A stretch of DNA of 6,651 bases, taken from NCBI GenBank assembly GCA_030618475.1, contig JAUXDG010000158.1:1-6651 (forward strand), given 5' to 3'. Under the pieces are notes generated by a model. It was given only the letters and a program-made list of their open reading frames with translations, did not search any database and was not told the DNA's origin. Shown piece by piece: positions 6,334 through 6,651 of this stretch (position 1 is the first letter of the stretch; each line of letters begins with the position of its first letter). The DNA comes from Gammaproteobacteria bacterium. GTDB taxonomy: Bacteria; Pseudomonadota; Gammaproteobacteria; DSM-19610. Both the position numbers and the translations under genes were made by a program.

Positions 6334-6562
6334 TGTCAAACGCTTCAAGCGATGGTTGACCGTCAGTCTCCAGCAGGATCTGGACCTTCTGTTCGGCTTC
6401 TTTCAGGGCCTGTTGGCAGGAGCGGGTCAATCGCACGCCCCGTTCGAATTGTTTCAGGGATTCATCAAGACTTAAATCACCCTGCTCCATTTTTTCCACC
6501 AGTGTTTCGAGTTCTGCCAGTGCAGTTTCAAAATCGGGGGTTTTCTGACTAGGTTTTGCCAC
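6314..6562 (-). CDS. xseB: Exodeoxyribonuclease VII small subunit
   Basis: XseB is the small subunit of exonuclease VII. Several copies associate with one XseA to degrade single-stranded DNA to oligonucleotides in the cytoplasm, in repair. The 82-residue protein matches the family's usual length of about 80. The characteristic core, FETALAELETLVEKMEQGDL, lies at 11-30, followed by SLDESLKQFERG at 31-42. A helical segment RSCQQALKEAEQKVQ follows at 47-61, and the tail is acidic. The frame is open further upstream to 6643, but the extra residues do not resemble XseB. The GTG at 6562 is preceded by GGAGAG at 6568-6573, which decides the start. It is the first gene of the -strand block. xseA is not in the window, which is usual because the subunits are commonly unlinked. 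Confidence 0.94.
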   Translation of the reverse strand: MAKPSQKTPDFETALAELETLVEKMEQGDLSLDESLKQFERGVRLTRSCQQALKEAEQKVQILLETDGQPSLEAFDSEADSS

Positions 6563-6567
6563 ATCCG

Positions 6568-6573
6568 CTCTCC
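6568..6573 (-). promoter_or_regulatory. Ribosome binding site fixing the xseB GTG start
   Basis: GGAGAG on the - strand lies with its GGAG 7 nt ahead of the GTG at 6562. It supports this non-ATG start over a longer reading frame that would run back through the palindrome to 6643. An ATG overlapping the GTG is out of frame. Confidence 0.7.
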
Positions 6574-6581
6574 AGTGTTCG

Positions 6582-6613
6582 GCCAGGAGCCTATTCTCGG
6601 ACAGGCTCCTGGC
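6582..6613. repeat. Perfect 11-bp inverted repeat upstream of xseB
   Basis: GCCAGGAGCCT (6582-6592) and AGGCTCCTGGC (6603-6613) are perfect reverse complements around a 10-base spacer. The arms are G+C-rich and would give a very stable hairpin. Neither strand has a T-run after it, so it is not a standard intrinsic terminator. It lies 19 bp before the xseB GTG, between the Shine-Dalgarno sequence and a candidate promoter. It could be an operator, a leader hairpin, or a dispersed palindromic repeat; the window holds only one copy. Confidence 0.75.
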
Positions 6614-6614
6614 T

Positions 6615-6643
6615 ACGTTACAAGTGCCTGAGAGCCCGGTCAA
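6615..6643 (-). promoter_or_regulatory. Candidate promoter of the xseB-ispA-dxs-queD-folE2 block
   Basis: On the - strand TTGACC (6643-6638, five of six consensus bases) is followed, after a 17-bp spacer, by TAACGT (6620-6615). TAACGT keeps the three most conserved -10 positions (T, A and final T) but matches only three of six overall. Transcription would start near 6608, inside the right arm of the dyad, so a protein bound there would block initiation. The match is moderate and untested. Confidence 0.4.
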
Positions 6644-6651
6644 ACAGGATC

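Noticed and set aside
6563..6643. N-terminal extension of xseB to 6643
   Set aside because: It would be translated through the 11-bp palindrome, does not resemble XseB, and a good ribosome binding site precedes the GTG at 6562.

Overview
The window looks like a chromosomal housekeeping segment from a gammaproteobacterium. The two main markers are the order xseB-ispA-dxs and a pgpA gene nearby, which are typical gammaproteobacterial arrangements. Base composition looks moderate (roughly half G+C by eye). The species cannot be named from the sequence alone, and no phage, transposase, CRISPR array or RNA gene is visible.

Layout. Positions 1-147 are the leader of pgpA, with no gene I can support. 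On the + strand, pgpA (phosphatidylglycerophosphatase A) is followed by a secreted, membrane-tethered retropepsin-like aspartic protease; their stop and start codons overlap. A roughly 200-bp intergenic stretch then leads to brnT-brnA, a small type II toxin-antitoxin pair with overlapping reading frames. A 170-bp gap separates brnA tail-to-tail from a five-gene block on the - strand. In transcription order that block is xseB, ispA, dxs, queD, folE2, running from about 6562 down to 2221. Its genes overlap or sit within 70 bp of each other, so it is probably one operon. A plausible promoter and an 11-bp perfect dyad lie just upstream of xseB.

How the genes work together. Dxs makes 1-deoxy-D-xylulose 5-phosphate, the entry point of the MEP isoprenoid pathway. 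IspA condenses the C5 products of that pathway into farnesyl diphosphate. FolE2 converts GTP to 7,8-dihydroneopterin triphosphate, and QueD turns that into 6-carboxytetrahydropterin for 7-deazapurine (queuosine) synthesis; FolE2 can also feed folate. XseB is the small subunit of exonuclease VII. PgpA completes phosphatidylglycerol synthesis. The brnTA pair is the clear accessory element and appears to have been placed between two housekeeping blocks.

No wholly new system is evident. The points most worth a second look are the secreted protease coupled to pgpA, the brnTA insertion with a dyad touching its start codon, the coupled queD-folE2 tail on the isoprenoid operon, and the strong dyad ahead of xseB.
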